Shown here piece after piece: positions 41,444 to 43,350 of a stretch of 43,350 nt of DNA (position 1 is the first letter of the stretch; the number at the start of each line of letters is the position of its first letter). The notes under the pieces were generated by a model. It searched no databases, had not been told where the DNA came from, and saw only the letters and a list, made by a program, of their open reading frames with translations. The stretch comes from Chloroflexota bacterium (GTDB taxonomy: Bacteria > Chloroflexota > Anaerolineae > Anaerolineales > UBA4823), in the NCBI GenBank assembly GCA_020349245.1, contig CP070764.1, positions 1,929,146-1,972,495 of the forward strand, written 5' to 3'. A program made the position numbers and the translations under genes.

Positions 41444-43042
41444 CTAATCCCATTCGTTCACCAAAATTTTGGGTCTCCTTTTGCGCCAGTCTTCGCCTTC
41501 GGTAGCCAACTCAAAAGCGCGCCCGATTTGCAAGAGTCTTGCTTCCGAGAAATCGGGGCCAAGCAGCTGTACACCGATCGGTAAACCATCCGCGGCAAAT
41601 CCAGCAGGCAGCGACAGTCCGGGAATACCGGCATGATTTGCCGGTACAGTCAGCTGATCTGCATACTGCATCAGCACCGAGTCGCCGTAAATTTCTCCCA
41701 TGGGGAAGGCGGTGGTCGGTGTTGTGGGTGTCAACAAGGCATCCAGGCGATGCGAACCACTCGCATCGAAGACCTGGTTAAAATCAGCTCGGATCAAGGT
41801 GCGTACACGCAGTGCCCGATTGTAATACTGCTCACTGTATTGGGCTGCACTGACATACATCCCCATCAGGATGCGCAGCTTGGGCTGGACTCCGAAACCC
41901 TCGGCCCGCGATTTCCGGTAAAGCTCAGGCAGATAAGCGACCCTCTGCGGCGTGCGGTAGCCGTATTTGACACCATCATAGCGATGCAGGTTGGAGGCCG
42001 CTTCGACGCGCGAAATGACAAAATATACTGGGACACCATACTTGGTATGGGGCATCGGCACATCTTCAACGATATCGGCGCCCATCTGCGCTAAATAGCC
42101 AGCCACGCTCATCACCCTTGATTCAATTTCAGGTGAAATCGACTGCTGATCCAATTCTCCAGTGAGTGGATTGAAATAAGTGATCCGGAAATAGTCTGGT
42201 GAGAGACCAATTCGCATACCGCGGATGCTCTGCGCTAGATCCTTGGTATAGTCAGGCACTGGCAATTTTGCTGCCGTGCCATCCCGGGGGTCAGCTCCAG
42301 CGATGACATTCATCATCAATGCTGCATCGGTGACATTATTTGCGATTGGCCCGGGGCAATCAAGGGATGATCCGAAGGCAATCAGACCATATCTGGATAC
42401 CCGCCCGTAGGTCGGCTTCATGCCAACAACACCGCAAAACGCCGCTGGCTGGCGGATGGAACCCGCGGTGTCTGTCCCAAGAGAAAGTGGACCTTCCCCG
42501 GCCGCTACGGCAGCCGTGCTGCCACCAGAGGAACCACCGGGTACTCGATTCAGGTCCCAGGGATTGCGAGGACTCGGTTGGAAGGCGGAGGACTCATTCG
42601 AGGAGCCATAAGTAAACTCATCTAAATTAACCTTGCCAAGCATCACCCCGCCAGCCGCTTCCAGGCGCTCAACTGGCGTGGCGGTGTATGGGGCAACAAA
42701 ATTTGCCAGAATGCGCGAGCCAGCAGTTGAAGTCGTACCCTGAACACAAAAGATATCTTTAACCGTGAATGGTACGCCAGCGAGGGGACCAGGCTCTTCA
42801 CCTTCGGCCAATAAACGATCGATCTCTTCAGCCCTTTCATGGGCTCGATCTGCGGTAAGCGTAATAAAGGCGTGAACCTTATCTTCGTCTGCGGCATCAG
42901 GTTCCCCACCATCCAATCTCCCCGGGCGACCATCAACGGCAGATATGCGCGCCAAGCATGCCTCCAGGGTCTCGACCGCGGAAATCTCCTTGCTGCGGAT
43001 TAACTTCGCCAATATGTGAGCAGGCAGGTCAAAAATTTCCAT
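41444..43042 (-). CDS. gatA: Asp/Glu-tRNA amidotransferase subunit A
   Basis: The 532-residue amidase-signature enzyme has the full Ser-cisSer-Lys triad: Lys95 (VPFTVKDIF), Ser171 (VPGGSSGGS) and Ser195 (TDTAGSIRQPA). It hydrolyses glutamine and channels ammonia to GatB. It is about 40 residues longer than many GatA proteins; part of the excess is a polar insert at about residues 38-56 (GRPGRLDGGEPDAADEDK) before VHAFITLT. The ATG at 43042 is 7 nt after the GatC stop. Confidence is high. Confidence 0.96.
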   Translation of the reverse strand: MEIFDLPAHILAKLIRSKEISAVETLEACLARISAVDGRPGRLDGGEPDAADEDKVHAFITLTADRAHERAEEIDRLLAEGEEPGPLAGVPFTVKDIFCVQGTTSTAGSRILANFVAPYTATPVERLEAAGGVMLGKVNLDEFTYGSSNESSAFQPSPRNPWDLNRVPGGSSGGSTAAVAAGEGPLSLGTDTAGSIRQPAAFCGVVGMKPTYGRVSRYGLIAFGSSLDCPGPIANNVTDAALMMNVIAGADPRDGTAAKLPVPDYTKDLAQSIRGMRIGLSPDYFRITYFNPLTGELDQQSISPEIESRVMSVAGYLAQMGADIVEDVPMPHTKYGVPVYFVISRVEAASNLHRYDGVKYGYRTPQRVAYLPELYRKSRAEGFGVQPKLRILMGMYVSAAQYSEQYYNRALRVRTLIRADFNQVFDASGSHRLDALLTPTTPTTAFPMGEIYGDSVLMQYADQLTVPANHAGIPGLSLPAGFAADGLPIGVQLLGPDFSEARLLQIGRAFELATEGEDWRKRRPKILVNEWD

Positions 43043-43049
43043 AAACCGG

Positions 43050-43350
43050 TTATTCCAAATCTGTATGCTGGATATCGGGGACGATCACATAACCATCTTC
43101 TACTTCTGGTGCTTGGGCGATGATCTCCTCGGGGTTTGGACAAGCGACCCATTCATCAAGCCGCGTATCAGGTGTGATATCGGTCGTATATGGGACTCCA
43201 TGGGAAGTGGTCTCAATCTCATCACCGAGCGGAATCGCCTCCAGCTCGTTGATTGATTTCATCTGGTTATTGAGCTCCTGCCTCAGGTATTGCGCTTCCT
43301 GCTCTGATAGCTCCAAAGCTGCCAGATCGACCAGGCGGTTAAATAGTTCA
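43050..43350 (-). CDS. gatC: Asp/Glu-tRNA amidotransferase subunit C, cut at the right edge
   Basis: The frame stays open to the right edge. Upstream of the TTG at 43316 it reads ELFNRLVDLAALELSEQE, which matches the GatC N-terminal helix pattern (LA.LARL.LSEEE), so the true start lies just outside the window and the TTG is internal. Seen so far are 99 codons plus stop, close to the usual 95-100 residues. GatC is the small clamp that stabilises the GatA-GatB complex. The C-terminus has TRLDEWVACPNPEEIIAQAPEVEDGYVIVP, typical of the family. It is followed 7 nt on by gatA. Confidence 0.92.
   Translation of the reverse strand, partial: ELFNRLVDLAALELSEQEAQYLRQELNNQMKSINELEAIPLGDEIETTSHGVPYTTDITPDTRLDEWVACPNPEEIIAQAPEVEDGYVIVPDIQHTDLE

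Noticed and set aside
43050..43316. GatC starting at the TTG at 43316
   Set aside because: The frame continues upstream with the conserved GatC N-terminal helix, so the gene is cut by the window edge rather than starting there.
1..43350. tRNA, rRNA, CRISPR, insertion sequences or prophage
   Set aside because: No cloverleaf, repeat-spacer array, transposase or phage protein was seen on reading both strands. A dedicated tRNA scan was not possible.

Overview
The window looks like a stretch of chromosome from an environmental, probably anaerobic or fermentative bacterium, most likely a Chloroflexota/Anaerolineae-type lineage. This is inference from gene content: many TIM-barrel sugar isomerase paralogues, ROK and GntR regulators, a CUT1 ABC transporter, a tungsten-type aldehyde:ferredoxin oxidoreductase, and GatCAB housekeeping genes. 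No rRNA or tRNA gene is seen, so the taxon is not proven. No insertion sequence, CRISPR array or phage gene was seen.

Layout. (1) 1-155 is the cut-off start of a TetR regulator with its own near-perfect sigma70 promoter and operator. (2) From 29382 down to 260 there are 25 co-oriented minus-strand genes, mostly with overlaps or short gaps. In transcription order they are: a XylR-type ROK repressor behind a consensus promoter and a xylO-like operator; a sugar-binding lipoprotein, two permeases and two ATPases; two sugar isomerase/epimerases; a Gfo/Idh/MocA dehydrogenase; a small membrane protein; XylA, XylB, a PfkB kinase and a divergent XylA-like protein; a GlcD-type FAD oxidase and an eroded Fe-S partner; another epimerase; a UPF0261/Tm-1-like protein; a creatininase-like hydrolase; another isomerase; a LarA-type racemase; two class I aldolase-like proteins, the second fused to a four-cluster ferredoxin; AOR; and a TauE/SafE exporter. 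GC-rich stem-loops sit in several of the gene junctions. (3) From 29676 to 37681 the plus strand carries a GntR/UTRA regulator, a PfkB kinase, a split transketolase, a DRL/SAF-type oxidoreductase and a sugar isomerase paralogue, then a terminator, a promoter, a ROK fructokinase and a tandem ClbS/DfsB-like protein. (4) 37783-39474 is a GMC oxidoreductase that overlaps a convergent GNAT gene. (5) 39964 to the right edge holds GatB, GatA and partial GatC.

How the genes fit together (inference). The ABC system imports a xylose-related sugar or glycoside. Dehydrogenases, isomerases and epimerases shape it into ketoses. XylA/XylB and the PfkB and ROK kinases phosphorylate, and the split transketolase could take the resulting xylulose 5-phosphate. 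The distal minus-strand module (LarA, degenerate aldolase, aldolase-ferredoxin fusion, AOR, TauE/SafE) looks like a redox-coupled branch: an aldolase releases an aldehyde, AOR oxidises it to an acid while reducing the ferredoxin fused to the aldolase, and the anion is exported. The aldolase-polyferredoxin fusion and its paralogue, which lacks the usual catalytic residues, are the most unusual items here.
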